Positions 29,164 through 38,021 of a DNA stretch of 64,000 nucleotides are shown here, one piece after another. The notes below the pieces were generated by a model. That model searched no databases. It had not been told where the DNA came from and saw nothing but the letters and a program-made list of their open reading frames with translations. The DNA is taken from assembly GCF_014192375.1 (NCBI RefSeq), contig NZ_JACHXV010000001.1, positions 62,001 through 126,000 of the forward strand, read 5' to 3'. A program made the translations under genes and the position numbers. Source of the DNA: Endobacter medicaginis. GTDB lineage: Bacteria; Pseudomonadota; Alphaproteobacteria; Acetobacterales; Acetobacteraceae. Position 1 is the first letter of the stretch. Each line of letters opens with the position of its first letter.

Positions 29164-30153
29164 TTATCCATTATTTACAACGTGTTGAGAGACGTCCTTT
29201 GGCCACCGCCTGTGGAGCCAGAGCCACGATCCCGGGGATTGTCGAATCCAGGCCTCGATCTGGTCGTTGACCGCCTGGGTCAGCCAGGCGATCGCGGCGG
29301 CGGTATCGCGACCCTCGCCCAGGGTGTCCGGCGGCAGGCTCAGCACCTCGCTGACATGCAGCTGCAGCCGCGCCGGCCCCAGCCGCTCCACCCAGCCGCC
29401 GATCACCGGTGCATCGTAGCGCAGTGCCATCGCCGCCAGCGCCGGCGCCGTCATCGCCCGGTGGCCGAACAGTCGCGCCTCGATGCCGTCGTTCATCTTC
29501 TGGTCGACCAGCATGCCCAGGCGGTGGCCGCGCCGCAGATGCGCCAGCGCCCCGCGCGCGCCGGTCGCGCCTTTGGCGAACGGCCGCGCGCCGGCCGAGG
29601 GATCGGCGGCCAGCACCGGGCCCAGCGCGGCACGACGCAGGCCGAGGATCACCTCGTCGGCAGCGCCGATGCTGGCGGCGCGATAGATCGAGGTAAAGCC
29701 CGCGCCGCACAGCCCGGCGGCGCGCGGCAGGGCTTCCCAGTTGCCGAGATGGCCGGAGAACAGCAGCACCGGTCCGGGTGGCAGCGCCTCCAGCCGGGCG
29801 CGGTCGGTGGACTCGATGATCAGCCCGGGTCCGGCGGCGGTGTTGACCTCCAGCCCGGCCAGATGCGGAAACTCGCCGATCGTGCGGCCGAGATTGTCCC
29901 ACACCCCGCGCAGCACCGCCCGCCGTCCCGCATCGTTGAGCTCGGGCAGGGCGAGGCGCAGATTGGCATCGCCCACCCTGTTGACCGGCAGCCACGGCCC
30001 GACGGTGCGCGTCAGCCCGCCCGCCAGGTTCGAGGCCCGTACCGGCCCGGCGAGGCGCAGCAGCGCCACCGCGCCGCGCAGCGCCGCGCCCACCGCCATG
30101 GTCGTCGCCCGGGTGCGCCATGCGGCGATCCGGCCCTGCCTGCCGTGCGTCAT
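29164..30153 (-). CDS. LpxL/HtrB-family lipid A acyltransferase
   Basis: 329 residues. The N-terminal region has one weak membrane segment, then the acyltransferase motif GHLGNWEALPRA (HxxxxE) and LVDQKMNDGIEARLFG, with a C-terminal WLHRRWP typical of lipid A late acyltransferases. It adds a secondary acyl chain to Kdo-lipid A. The ATG at 30153 overlaps the lpxK stop (ATGA). It is the last gene of the operon DUF374-waaA-lpxK-this gene. Which acyl donor and position are used cannot be told. Confidence 0.9.
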   Translation of the reverse strand: MTHGRQGRIAAWRTRATTMAVGAALRGAVALLRLAGPVRASNLAGGLTRTVGPWLPVNRVGDANLRLALPELNDAGRRAVLRGVWDNLGRTIGEFPHLAGLEVNTAAGPGLIIESTDRARLEALPPGPVLLFSGHLGNWEALPRAAGLCGAGFTSIYRAASIGAADEVILGLRRAALGPVLAADPSAGARPFAKGATGARGALAHLRRGHRLGMLVDQKMNDGIEARLFGHRAMTAPALAAMALRYDAPVIGGWVERLGPARLQLHVSEVLSLPPDTLGEGRDTAAAIAWLTQAVNDQIEAWIRQSPGSWLWLHRRWPKDVSQHVVNNG

Positions 30154-31142
30154 CGCGGCACGCCGTCCAGCCAGGTGTCGAGCAGGGCCTCGACCTCCGT
30201 CTCGTCCGACCATGCCAGACGCAGCCCGACCACCCGCGGCGCGGGCGACTGACTGCCCCAGCGGGCGAGATCCTTCGGTGTGGTCACCGCCACCGCGTCG
30301 AGGCGCTTGGCCTCGTCCAGCAGCCGGGCGCGCAGGGCGGCGGTATAGGGCTGATGGTCGCCCAGCGCCCGCGTTCCTGCGAGGTCGAGCCCGGCGCTGC
30401 GCAGCGCGTCGAAGAACTTCTCCGGCCGGCCGATCCCGGCGAAGGCGAACAGGCGCATCCCGCGCAGGGCGTCGATCCCGGCCGGGTCCTGCACCGGCGT
30501 CGCCGACAGCTCGACCCGTCCGGTCGGCGGATCGAGACGCCCTTCGGCTCCGTCGCCGATGCGTACCACGGCCGCGCAGCGGGCAGCGGCGGCGGCCGGC
30601 GTCTCGCGCAGCGGCCCCAGCGGCAGCAGCCGGCCATTGCCGAACCCGGCCCCGGCATCCACCACCAGCAGGCCGAGATGCTTGTGCAGACCGGGGTTCT
30701 GCAACCCGTCATCCATCACCAGCGCGCCGGCGCCGGCCGCCACCGCCTGTCGCGCCGAGGCGACGCGGTCGCCCCCGATCCAGACCGGGGCGTGGCGGGC
30801 CAGCAGCAGCGCCTCGTCGCCGACCATCGCTGCCGTGTCCGCCGGACCCACGCGATGCGGCCCGCGCAGCCGGCCGCCATAGCCGCGCATCAGCACATGC
30901 GCCTCGACACCACGCGCGCGCAGGCGCTGCACCAGATCGATCACCACCGTGGTCTTGCCGCTGCCGCCGACGGTGACGTTGCCCACGCACAGCACCGGCA
31001 CGCCAGGATCGACCCCGGCCTGACGCGCGCGCCGCGCGGCCACCCGTCCGACCCCCCAGGCCACTGGCCCGAGCGCGAGCCGCAGTGGCCAGGGGGGGCG
31101 TCGTTTTGCCGCCCAGAACGCGGGTGCGCGCCAGCCCGCCAT
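30150..31142 (-). CDS. lpxK: Tetraacyldisaccharide 4'-kinase
   Basis: 330 residues. P-loop CVGNVTVGGSGKTTVVIDLVQRL (Walker A GGSGKTT) close to the N-terminal membrane-associated segment, then MRGYGGRLRGPHRV, DDGLQNPGLHKHLGLLVVDA and GPLRET. LpxK phosphorylates the 4' position of the lipid A disaccharide. The ATG at 31142 overlaps the waaA TGA by one base (TGATG). The longer frame upstream is only the shadow of waaA. Confidence 0.95.
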   Translation of the reverse strand: MAGWRAPAFWAAKRRPPWPLRLALGPVAWGVGRVAARRARQAGVDPGVPVLCVGNVTVGGSGKTTVVIDLVQRLRARGVEAHVLMRGYGGRLRGPHRVGPADTAAMVGDEALLLARHAPVWIGGDRVASARQAVAAGAGALVMDDGLQNPGLHKHLGLLVVDAGAGFGNGRLLPLGPLRETPAAAAARCAAVVRIGDGAEGRLDPPTGRVELSATPVQDPAGIDALRGMRLFAFAGIGRPEKFFDALRSAGLDLAGTRALGDHQPYTAALRARLLDEAKRLDAVAVTTPKDLARWGSQSPAPRVVGLRLAWSDETEVEALLDTWLDGVPR

Positions 31143-32518
31143 CACGCCGGAGTCCGCACCGGGACGGCCTGCGCGAGCAGGGCTTCCGCCACCCGTTCCG
31201 GCAGGTCGCGCCCGGTGCTGAAGATCGCCGCGGCGGCCTGCGCGCTGCGCATCCTCGCCATCGGGTCGGCCAGCATCGCCGCCACCCAGTCGGCGAGTGC
31301 TGCCTCGTCGGCCACCACCGTCAGCGCGCCTGCCGCCTCGAGGATGCGCACCGCGTCGTTGAAATTGCCGGTCAGCCTGCCGGTCGCCACCGCCGCCTCG
31401 CAGCGCGCCGGCTCGTAGGGGTTGTGCCCACCCCCCTGGCCGAGCAGCGAGTGGCCGACGAACACCACCCGCGCCGCCCGGTAGAGCATACCCAGCTCTC
31501 CCAGCGTGTCCCACAGATAGAGCCCGGCTCGTTCCGGCAGTGCCTCGCGCGCGGAGCGACGCCGCACGCCGCCGAGCTCGGCGGCGATCGCGGCGCCGCG
31601 ATCGGGGTGGCGCGGCGCGATCAGCGTCAGCAGCCCCGGATGATGCGGGGCGAGGCGGGCATGCACCCGGGCGATCGCCGCCTCCTCGCCGGGATGGGTC
31701 GAGGCAGCCAGCCACACCGGCCGCTTGCCGATCTCGGCGCGCAGTGCTGCGAGGGCGGCCGGATCGGCGGGCAGGGCGGGCGCGGCCTGCTTGAGGTCGC
31801 CGACCATCACCGCCTCCGGGCCGCCGAGGGCCGCGATGCGTGCCGAATCCTCCGCGCTGCGGGCCAGGACCGCGGTGATCAGCCCGAACGGCGTGCCCCC
31901 CAGCAGCCGCGCAGCGCTCTGCCAGCGCGCCCCGCTGCGTGCCGACAGCCGCGCATTGATCATCAGCGCCGGGATGCTGCGCCGGGCGAGTGCCGCGAGC
32001 GTATTCGGCCAGATCTCGCTGTCGACGAAGCCCGCGACGTCGGGGCGCCAGCGATCGAGCAGCCGGGCGACGGCGCGCGGGGTGTCGTGCGGGGCGAAGC
32101 GATGGCTCAGCCGCCCGCCGAGCGGCAGCGGCGCGCGCGCCTCGAGGATCGCCGCCGAGCTCAGCGTGCCGGTGGTGACCAGCACCGCAACGTCCTCGCG
32201 CGACAGCAGCCGTTCGATCACCGGCAGCACCGAGACCGTCTCGCCGACGCTTGCCGCATGCAGCCAGACGCGGCGCGCGGCCCTGTGCCAGGTCTCGGGC
32301 GGCGGCGTGCCGAGGCCACGGCGTTCGTCCAGCCGATCCGGATCTTCCTTGCCGATCCGTACCCGCCACGCCAGCAGCGCTCGCAGCGCCGGCGGCGCCA
32401 GCGAGGCGGCGACCGCCCAGGCGGCGGCGACGGCGCGCCCGCGCAGGGTGCTGCGGGGTGTTGCGAACGCGCGTTTTCCGGCCTGCGGATCGCGCATTTC
32501 CTGTGTCTCGATGCTCAT
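31142..32518 (-). CDS. waaA: 3-deoxy-D-manno-octulosonic acid (Kdo) transferase
   Basis: 458 residues. The GT30 signatures are VWLHAASVGETVSVLPVI with the catalytic Glu, SEIWPNTLAALARRSIPALMINARLS, GDLKQAAPALP, IAPRHPDR and VGHSLLGQGGGHNPYEPA. A short hydrophobic N-terminal region anchors it at the inner membrane. It attaches Kdo to lipid IVA. The start used is the first Met; a later Met (MRDPQAG) is possible. Its stop overlaps the lpxK start. Confidence 0.95.
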   Translation of the reverse strand: MSIETQEMRDPQAGKRAFATPRSTLRGRAVAAAWAVAASLAPPALRALLAWRVRIGKEDPDRLDERRGLGTPPPETWHRAARRVWLHAASVGETVSVLPVIERLLSREDVAVLVTTGTLSSAAILEARAPLPLGGRLSHRFAPHDTPRAVARLLDRWRPDVAGFVDSEIWPNTLAALARRSIPALMINARLSARSGARWQSAARLLGGTPFGLITAVLARSAEDSARIAALGGPEAVMVGDLKQAAPALPADPAALAALRAEIGKRPVWLAASTHPGEEAAIARVHARLAPHHPGLLTLIAPRHPDRGAAIAAELGGVRRRSAREALPERAGLYLWDTLGELGMLYRAARVVFVGHSLLGQGGGHNPYEPARCEAAVATGRLTGNFNDAVRILEAAGALTVVADEAALADWVAAMLADPMARMRSAQAAAAIFSTGRDLPERVAEALLAQAVPVRTPA

Positions 32519-32596
32519 GGCCGCTCGCGGCCACGCCGCTTCGAGGCGCGAAAACGCACGGTTTTCGGCTCGGACTCCACAAGTTTGTGGCCCCCG

Positions 32597-33289
32597 CTAG
32601 TCATCGACACGGCCGAGCGCCTCCGCCGCGATGCGCGCGACGCCGTCGAGTGCGGCCCGCACGATCTCGTCGCCGCCGGCGTGCCGGTCGGCGCCGATGT
32701 CGAACAGCGGGCCATAGACCAGCACGCCGCGCGCGAACGGCAGCGGCACGCGCATGCGGTCCCAGCTGCGCAGACGCAGGGCCGGGCGCGTCGCGCCGGC
32801 CATCGGCAGCAGGCTCAGCGAGGTCCGGGCGGCCAGCATCGCCGCACCCGCCGCCGGCACCCGCCGCGGCCCGCGCGGTCCGTCGGGGGTCAGGCCGAGC
32901 ACCGCGCCCTGGTCACGCAGCGCCAGCAGCCGCCGCAGTGCCGTGGCACCGCCCTTCGGCCTCGTGCCGCCATCGGCACGCACGCGGTCCGACGAACCGG
33001 CGATCACCTCCAGCCCCCAGCGCGCGAACAGCCGCGCCAGCGCCTGGCCATCGCGATGGCGGCTGACCATGACATGCAGTCGGCGCGGATTGCCGGCCCG
33101 GATCGCCTCACGCCACAGCGCCGGCCCGAACGGCAGGAACTCGTGCCACAGTACCGCCACCGCCTGGAGATCGCCGTCGATCACGGCCTGCGCCGAGGGA
33201 TCGACGACCAGCCGCCAGCGTACGGTGCGCAGGGTGAGGTCGAGATAGGCACCGATCAGGGCGGTGACGAGACGGGTGGAGAAAGCCAT
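32597..33289 (-). CDS. DUF374 lysophospholipid acyltransferase-like protein
   Basis: 230 residues. AVLWHEFLPFGPAL carries the acyltransferase-like His; MVSRHRDGQALARLFARWGLEVIAGSSDRV and LGLTPDGPRGPRRV are the conserved DUF374 blocks. DUF374 proteins sit with waaA and lpxK in many alphaproteobacterial genomes and are assumed to be acyltransferases of LPS. The start ATG at 33289 begins MAFSTRL; the upstream in-frame extension is not conserved. It ends 78 bases before waaA. Confidence 0.88.
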   Translation of the reverse strand: MAFSTRLVTALIGAYLDLTLRTVRWRLVVDPSAQAVIDGDLQAVAVLWHEFLPFGPALWREAIRAGNPRRLHVMVSRHRDGQALARLFARWGLEVIAGSSDRVRADGGTRPKGGATALRRLLALRDQGAVLGLTPDGPRGPRRVPAAGAAMLAARTSLSLLPMAGATRPALRLRSWDRMRVPLPFARGVLVYGPLFDIGADRHAGGDEIVRAALDGVARIAAEALGRVDD

Positions 33290-33323
33290 CGGATCGGTGG
33301 CGGATGATGGTACCGCCCCCGGC

Positions 33324-34247
33324 TCAGGCGGCTTGCCGATGAAGGTCCGGGACGGGCGGCGCCTCGCCGCCGGTGCCGTGGGTGGCGAGTTGTGCGGTGC
33401 GCACGCCGGGTCGGGCGGTGTCCCAGGCGCGCAGGCCACGCAGCGCGAGATCGGCCATCGACGGCAGCAGCCGCGGCTGCATCAGGTCGGGGTCGAACTG
33501 CGCCATGCGGCGGGCATTCTCCCGGTAGCAGTCGGTGACGAAGCCGCGGAAGCTGAACCCGTCGAGGAACAGGTTGGCCTGGGTGACGGCGAAGTCGCGC
33601 CCGTCATTGGGCTCCTGCCCGCGCCGTACCATGCCCAGCAGCCGCCCGGCGGCGCGCCCATAGAAGCGCGCCGACTTCGCCGCCCGGCGCACCGCGCCGA
33701 GGCCCCGCTGCTTCTCGCGCCAGGCCATGTAATTGATGAAGAACACGATGTGACGGGTCTCCTCGTGCATCAGCACGTCGAAGATCTCGAACATCTTCTC
33801 AGGCAGGAACTTGCTTTCGCGCGCCGTCTTGAAGGCGCCGAAACCGAGGAACGCGTCGAGGCACTCGCCGAAGCCGAAATCGATGAACGCCGTTTCCAGA
33901 TCGGGCGGAAATGCCTCCAGCGGCTGCTCGGTGGCATCCAGCCCGTAACGGTCGATCATCACCCGGATCAGCTTGGCATGGCGGGTTTCCTCCAGCCCCT
34001 GCAGCGCCACCGCCTCGCGTACGATCGGGTCGGTGATGGTGGGGGTGAAGGCCTCGACGATCGCACCCGCGCGGCGCTCGGTGTGGAACACCTCCTGCCA
34101 GAACGGCACGCCGCGCAGCCGGGCGAGTTCCTCGTCGGTCAGCTCGGGCCAGGGCAGGGTGTCAGGATCGTAGAGTTCGTGGCTGTCGATGAACTGACGG
34201 CAGAACAGCGCCTTGTGGGCGTCCGAGCCGGCTGTGATGGTCATCAT
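33324..34247 (-). CDS. Ferritin-like diiron protein, unknown function
   Basis: 307 residues, four-helix diiron layout read directly from the sequence: E57 (FHTERRAG), E87-T-R-H90, E128 (FGFGECLDAF), and E163-T-R-H166. These give the E, ExxH, E, ExxH ligand set of ferritin-like diiron oxygenases. The rest is helical with a basic segment. No substrate family is recognised. The start ATG-ATG at 34247/34244 has AGGGGAG upstream. It is divergent from the heme-oxygenase-like gene at 34547, with an AT-rich region between. It could hydroxylate or desaturate a substrate (inference). Confidence 0.8.
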   Translation of the reverse strand: MMTITAGSDAHKALFCRQFIDSHELYDPDTLPWPELTDEELARLRGVPFWQEVFHTERRAGAIVEAFTPTITDPIVREAVALQGLEETRHAKLIRVMIDRYGLDATEQPLEAFPPDLETAFIDFGFGECLDAFLGFGAFKTARESKFLPEKMFEIFDVLMHEETRHIVFFINYMAWREKQRGLGAVRRAAKSARFYGRAAGRLLGMVRRGQEPNDGRDFAVTQANLFLDGFSFRGFVTDCYRENARRMAQFDPDLMQPRLLPSMADLALRGLRAWDTARPGVRTAQLATHGTGGEAPPVPDLHRQAA

Positions 34248-34546
34248 CCACTCCCCTGGTCCAGTCCTGCGGATCTTGTAGCGCAGGAGGCCTGAGGCGC
34301 GAAGCCGGCAGCGGCGGCGCGCGAAAACCCACCTGCGATCTCTCCTCGGCATTGTATTATGCAAGTATTCATAGGTGGTTCTAAGTTGTTCCAACTTTCG
34401 CAATAAATGTGCGGTTGAAACTAAGTATACTGTAAGAAATAATTTTCTTGGTGTTTGCTAGCTTCCGCTGGGATGGTGTCGACCCAGGTCATCCTGAAGC
34501 ATCGATTTCGGATGATACTGACGTCAACACAACAGGTGAGGTCGCG
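34248..34546. promoter_or_regulatory. AT-rich divergent promoter region between two diiron-enzyme genes
   Basis: 299 bases without a gene, with a markedly AT-rich core at 34350-34450 unlike its surroundings. On the minus strand a CATAAT box (34356-34361) sits 17 bases from TTAGAA (34379-34384), a plausible promoter for the ferritin-like gene. A palindrome AAGTTG-TTC-CAACTT (34383-34397) abuts that -35 and could be an operator. TATACT (34426-34431) is a possible -10 toward the other gene, without a clear -35. Confidence 0.4.
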
Positions 34547-35281
34547 ATGTATGCTCTTCTCTTTGCTGAACCTGTCGTCGACCGCGACGCGTTGCGCGTC
34601 CATGCGCGCGAGGAGGTGTTCGGCTCGCCGCTGATCCGCGCCTGTGCGGCGGGCGATGTCACGGCGGTGCGCGCCCTGCTGGCCGGCTTCTGGCCGTTCG
34701 TGAAGGCCTTCGAGCGTGCCATCGACCTTCGCGTCGGCCGCCTGCCCACCCGTCCGCTGATCGAGCGCTTCGGCCAGAGTCGGGTGCGGGCCTTCTTCGG
34801 CGAGGCCCGCGAGGCGGTGCGCGAGATGAAGGAGGAGGAAGGCTCGCACATGGCGCTGTGGCGCAAGAGTGCCGACGAGCTCGGTCTCGATCTCGACGCC
34901 GTGCCGGTCCTGCCGGGCGTCGAGGCGCTGCTGGCCAGCGCCGAGTCCGACGATCCGACCGAGTTCTTCTGCTGGCTGGCCGGCACCGAATACATCACCG
35001 AGGAGCTGTCGGCCTATCTGTGCCACGCGCCGGCCTTCGTGCGGCTGTTCGCCAAGCCGCGCTGGCCCTGGGGGGTGGCGCATCTGATGGACGAGCACGA
35101 TGGACCGTCGCATCTCGAGATCGACGAGGATCTGGCCCGCGCCTATCACCCGTCGAACGACAACGCGATCGTCGGCGCCACCCTGTTCGCGCACATCCGC
35201 CGCTGCCAGGAGCTGTTCGGCCTGGCCGCGCGCAATGTCGGCGAGGTGCTCAGCCCCGGCTTGGTGCCGCTCGCGGCCTGA
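34547..35281 (+). CDS. Heme-oxygenase-like diiron oxidase (HDO/iron-containing redox enzyme family), putative
   Basis: 244 residues, all-helical. The ligand pattern seen is E56 in FVKAFERAID, E98-G-S-H101 (ExxH), E148/E152/E153 in TEYITEEL, and D185-G-P-S-H189 (DxxxH). This matches the EX2H...DX3H signature of heme-oxygenase-like diiron oxidases such as UndA or SznF (family knowledge). The start ATG at 34547 has AGGTGAGG upstream; an in-frame extension to 34448 lies in the promoter region. It is divergent from the ferritin-like diiron gene. The substrate is unknown. Confidence 0.75.
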   Translation: MYALLFAEPVVDRDALRVHAREEVFGSPLIRACAAGDVTAVRALLAGFWPFVKAFERAIDLRVGRLPTRPLIERFGQSRVRAFFGEAREAVREMKEEEGSHMALWRKSADELGLDLDAVPVLPGVEALLASAESDDPTEFFCWLAGTEYITEELSAYLCHAPAFVRLFAKPRWPWGVAHLMDEHDGPSHLEIDEDLARAYHPSNDNAIVGATLFAHIRRCQELFGLAARNVGEVLSPGLVPLAA

Positions 35282-35373
35282 GCACGATCCGCCCACGGAA
35301 CTGTTCCCGAAACCATGACCGCCGATCGTGGATTTCGTGGACAGTCCTCGCCGCGAAGTGGTAACCCCGGCAG

Positions 35374-37923
35374 ATGCTGAATCTCCGGCCTGGACGACGA
35401 TCTGGACGGACGTCCGGGGACCAGGCCGGGTCTGGCCGGGTGCGGTCCGACGATGGCGTCGGCGGTCCGGGATCCCTGAGCAAGCGGCACGCCACGCTGG
35501 TCGCCGGTGAGGCGACGCGCAACGCGCTCGCGCTGATGCCCTACTGTTTCATTACCAGCGCCCTCGTCGGCCCGATCATCTGCCTGGCCGGACCCGATTC
35601 CACGCATCGCCTCTATGGCCTGCTGCTCGCGCTGTGCAACGCCGCCGTCTGCATCCTTGGGCTGTGCTACGGGCTGTGGCGGTCGCGTCGCCGGGCGAAT
35701 GCCCGTGGCGCCTCCCTGGCCGACCTGCGGCGCGACCGCGCCGCCGTGGTCGCGTTCTCTGCCGCCTGCGGACTGGTGTGGTTCTGGATCCCGGTGCTGC
35801 TGTTTCCAGGCGCGGGCGCCAACGGGCGGCTGATGATTGCCTGCACCTGTGCCGGCATGATCTGCACGTCGCTCGCCCTGGTCGCCGTGCCGCTCGCGCA
35901 GCGCGCCCTGGCGCTGCCGCTGATCGCCGGCTTCTTCCTTGCCCTCGTCCTGACCGGCGAGCGTCAGCTTGTCGCGCTGGGCACGCTGCTGGTCATCTAC
36001 GGGTTGTTCGTGGTCGGCGCTGCCAAGCAGCTCGAGCGGCTGTTCCTGCGCTATCGCCGGCTCCGTTACGAGTTCCTCGACCAGACCAGCACCGTGCAGC
36101 TCCTGCTGGGCCATCCCGAGACCGGTCATGGCAGCCTGCTGTGGGAGACCGGTGCCGATGGCTGCCTGCTGAACGTGAACGAGAGGCTTGCCACGGCCCT
36201 CGGCGTCCGGCGCTCGCAGCTCGAGGGTCTGCCCCTCCCCACCCTGCTGATGGCCAGCGCGGAGGACGATGCCCACGCGCGCCTCACCGCCTGCCTCGCC
36301 GACCGCGTCGCCTTCCGCAACCTCGCCGGTCCGGTCGGCATCGCCGCCTCGCCCGATCGCTCCGTCAGCGGCATTACCGCCGGCAGCTTCCCCCCGACGC
36401 CCGGTCCGGAAGTGCCGCGCACCTGGTCGTTCACCGGCCGGCCGGTGTTCGAGGGGGGCGGCGAGTTCGCCGGCTTCCGCGGCGTCGCGACCGACATCAC
36501 CCAGACCCGCGAGGCTGCGCGGCGCGCCTCGCACCGCACCAGACACGATTCGCTGACCGGGCTGCTCAACCGCTACGGCTTCAGCGACCGGCTGCGCCTC
36601 GCCCTGCACGCGCTCGGTCGCAACGGCACCCCGTTCGCCCTGCTCATCGTCGATCTCGACGATTTCAGCGCCGTCAACGAGGCCTATGGCTACGGTACGG
36701 GCGACCGCATCCTCAAGACGATGGCGGCGCGGCTGCGCTCGGCCTGCGACGCGACGGCAATCCTCGCGCGCCATGGCGGCGACCAGTTCATGATCCTCGT
36801 CGAGGCGGCCGATGTCGACATCGTCGATGATCTCTCCCGCCGCCTGCTGGCTTCGCTGGCCGAGCCGGTCCTCGTCGGCGACGAGCGCGTCGTCTGCTCG
36901 GCCAGCATCGGCGTCTGCCTCGCACCGCTGGCCGGCGACACGATCGACTCCCTGCTCGAGGCGGCCGATCTCGCCCTTGCGCGTGCCCGGCGCGATGGCG
37001 GGCAGTCGGTGTGCTTCTACGAGCCGCGGCTGCGGCTGCTGGTCGAGGAACAGCGCAGCCTGCTGGCCGACCTGCGCCGTGCGGTGGCCCGGCACGCGTT
37101 CGGCGTCGAGTACCAGCCGATCGTCGACACCCAGACACTCGCCCTGCGCGGCTTCGAGGCGCTGCTGCGCTGGCACCGGCCCGGATACGGACCGGTGCCG
37201 CCCGACCGCTTCATCCGCGTCGCCGAGGAGGCCGGGCTGATCTGCGAGCTTGGTGCCTGGGTGCTCGAACAGGCCTGTCGGGAAGCGGTGTCGTGGCCGT
37301 CGCGGGTCAGGGTCGCGGTCAATGTCTCGGTCAGCCAGCTCGAATCCCCGGGTTTCGCCAGGCAGGTCGCCTCCATCCTGTCGAAGGTCGGTCTCGAGCC
37401 GTCACGCCTCGAGCTGGAGATCACCGAGAGCATCTTCATGGACGCCAACGCCTCCAGCTTCGGCGTGCTGGAGAGCCTGCGCGAGCTGGGCGTGGGCATC
37501 GCGCTCGACGATTTCGGTTGCGGCTTCTCCTCGCTCGGCTTTCTGCGTGGCTTCAGCTTCTCGAAGCTCAAGATGGACACCACGTTCGTGCGCGAGATGG
37601 GGATCGACCGGCGGGCGCATGCGGTGGTCAGCGCGATCGTCAATCTCGCCGCCGAACTCGGCGTCGCGGTGACCGCCGAGGGGGTGGAGACGCCGCAGCA
37701 ACTGTCGATCCTGCGCCAGATGGGCTGCACCCAGGCGCAGGGCTTCCTGTTCAGCCGGCCGATGCAGCCGGCGGCGATCCCGCCGCTGCTCGACCAGATC
37801 GGTGGCGAGATGGCGCTGTCGCCTGCCCCGGATGCGGTGTTGGGCGAGCCGCCCGAGACGCAGCCCGGGGCGCGGTTCAGCTTCGGCGCCGGTCGCGGCG
37901 ACGGCACCGACCCGGCCGGCTGA
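35374..37923 (+). CDS. Membrane-bound GGDEF-EAL protein with degenerate GGDEF
   Basis: 849 residues. The N-terminal ~220 residues hold about five membrane segments, then a PAS-like region (~250-370), a GGDEF domain with RHGGDQF near residue 470 (GGDQF instead of GGDEF) and an EAL domain. The EAL domain has FEALLRW, NVSVSQLE, LEITESIF, DDFGCGFSS, KLKMD and EGVET, all catalytic residues of a c-di-GMP phosphodiesterase. The protein probably degrades c-di-GMP, with the GGDEF acting as a regulatory domain (inference). The first ~40 residues are unconserved and a downstream start is possible. It is monocistronic. Confidence 0.88.
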   Translation: MLNLRPGRRSGRTSGDQAGSGRVRSDDGVGGPGSLSKRHATLVAGEATRNALALMPYCFITSALVGPIICLAGPDSTHRLYGLLLALCNAAVCILGLCYGLWRSRRRANARGASLADLRRDRAAVVAFSAACGLVWFWIPVLLFPGAGANGRLMIACTCAGMICTSLALVAVPLAQRALALPLIAGFFLALVLTGERQLVALGTLLVIYGLFVVGAAKQLERLFLRYRRLRYEFLDQTSTVQLLLGHPETGHGSLLWETGADGCLLNVNERLATALGVRRSQLEGLPLPTLLMASAEDDAHARLTACLADRVAFRNLAGPVGIAASPDRSVSGITAGSFPPTPGPEVPRTWSFTGRPVFEGGGEFAGFRGVATDITQTREAARRASHRTRHDSLTGLLNRYGFSDRLRLALHALGRNGTPFALLIVDLDDFSAVNEAYGYGTGDRILKTMAARLRSACDATAILARHGGDQFMILVEAADVDIVDDLSRRLLASLAEPVLVGDERVVCSASIGVCLAPLAGDTIDSLLEAADLALARARRDGGQSVCFYEPRLRLLVEEQRSLLADLRRAVARHAFGVEYQPIVDTQTLALRGFEALLRWHRPGYGPVPPDRFIRVAEEAGLICELGAWVLEQACREAVSWPSRVRVAVNVSVSQLESPGFARQVASILSKVGLEPSRLELEITESIFMDANASSFGVLESLRELGVGIALDDFGCGFSSLGFLRGFSFSKLKMDTTFVREMGIDRRAHAVVSAIVNLAAELGVAVTAEGVETPQQLSILRQMGCTQAQGFLFSRPMQPAAIPPLLDQIGGEMALSPAPDAVLGEPPETQPGARFSFGAGRGDGTDPAG

Positions 37924-37942
37924 GTTCCCTCCCGGCAGCAGA

Positions 37943-37971
37943 ACGGCCCCCGATCGTCGATCGGGGGCCGT
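37943..37971. terminator. Hairpin between convergent genes, terminator-like
   Basis: A perfect 13-bp stem, ACGGCCCCCGATC/GATCGGGGGCCGT, with loop GTC, lies between the convergent EAL gene and mdh. It is symmetric and can end both transcripts. No T-tract follows on either strand, so it may act as a stabiliser or weak terminator. Confidence 0.6.
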
Positions 37972-38021
37972 GCCTTGGCGTCATCGGTGCGCCGCGCCCG
38001 GCGGTGCCTGGCGAGCAGGGC

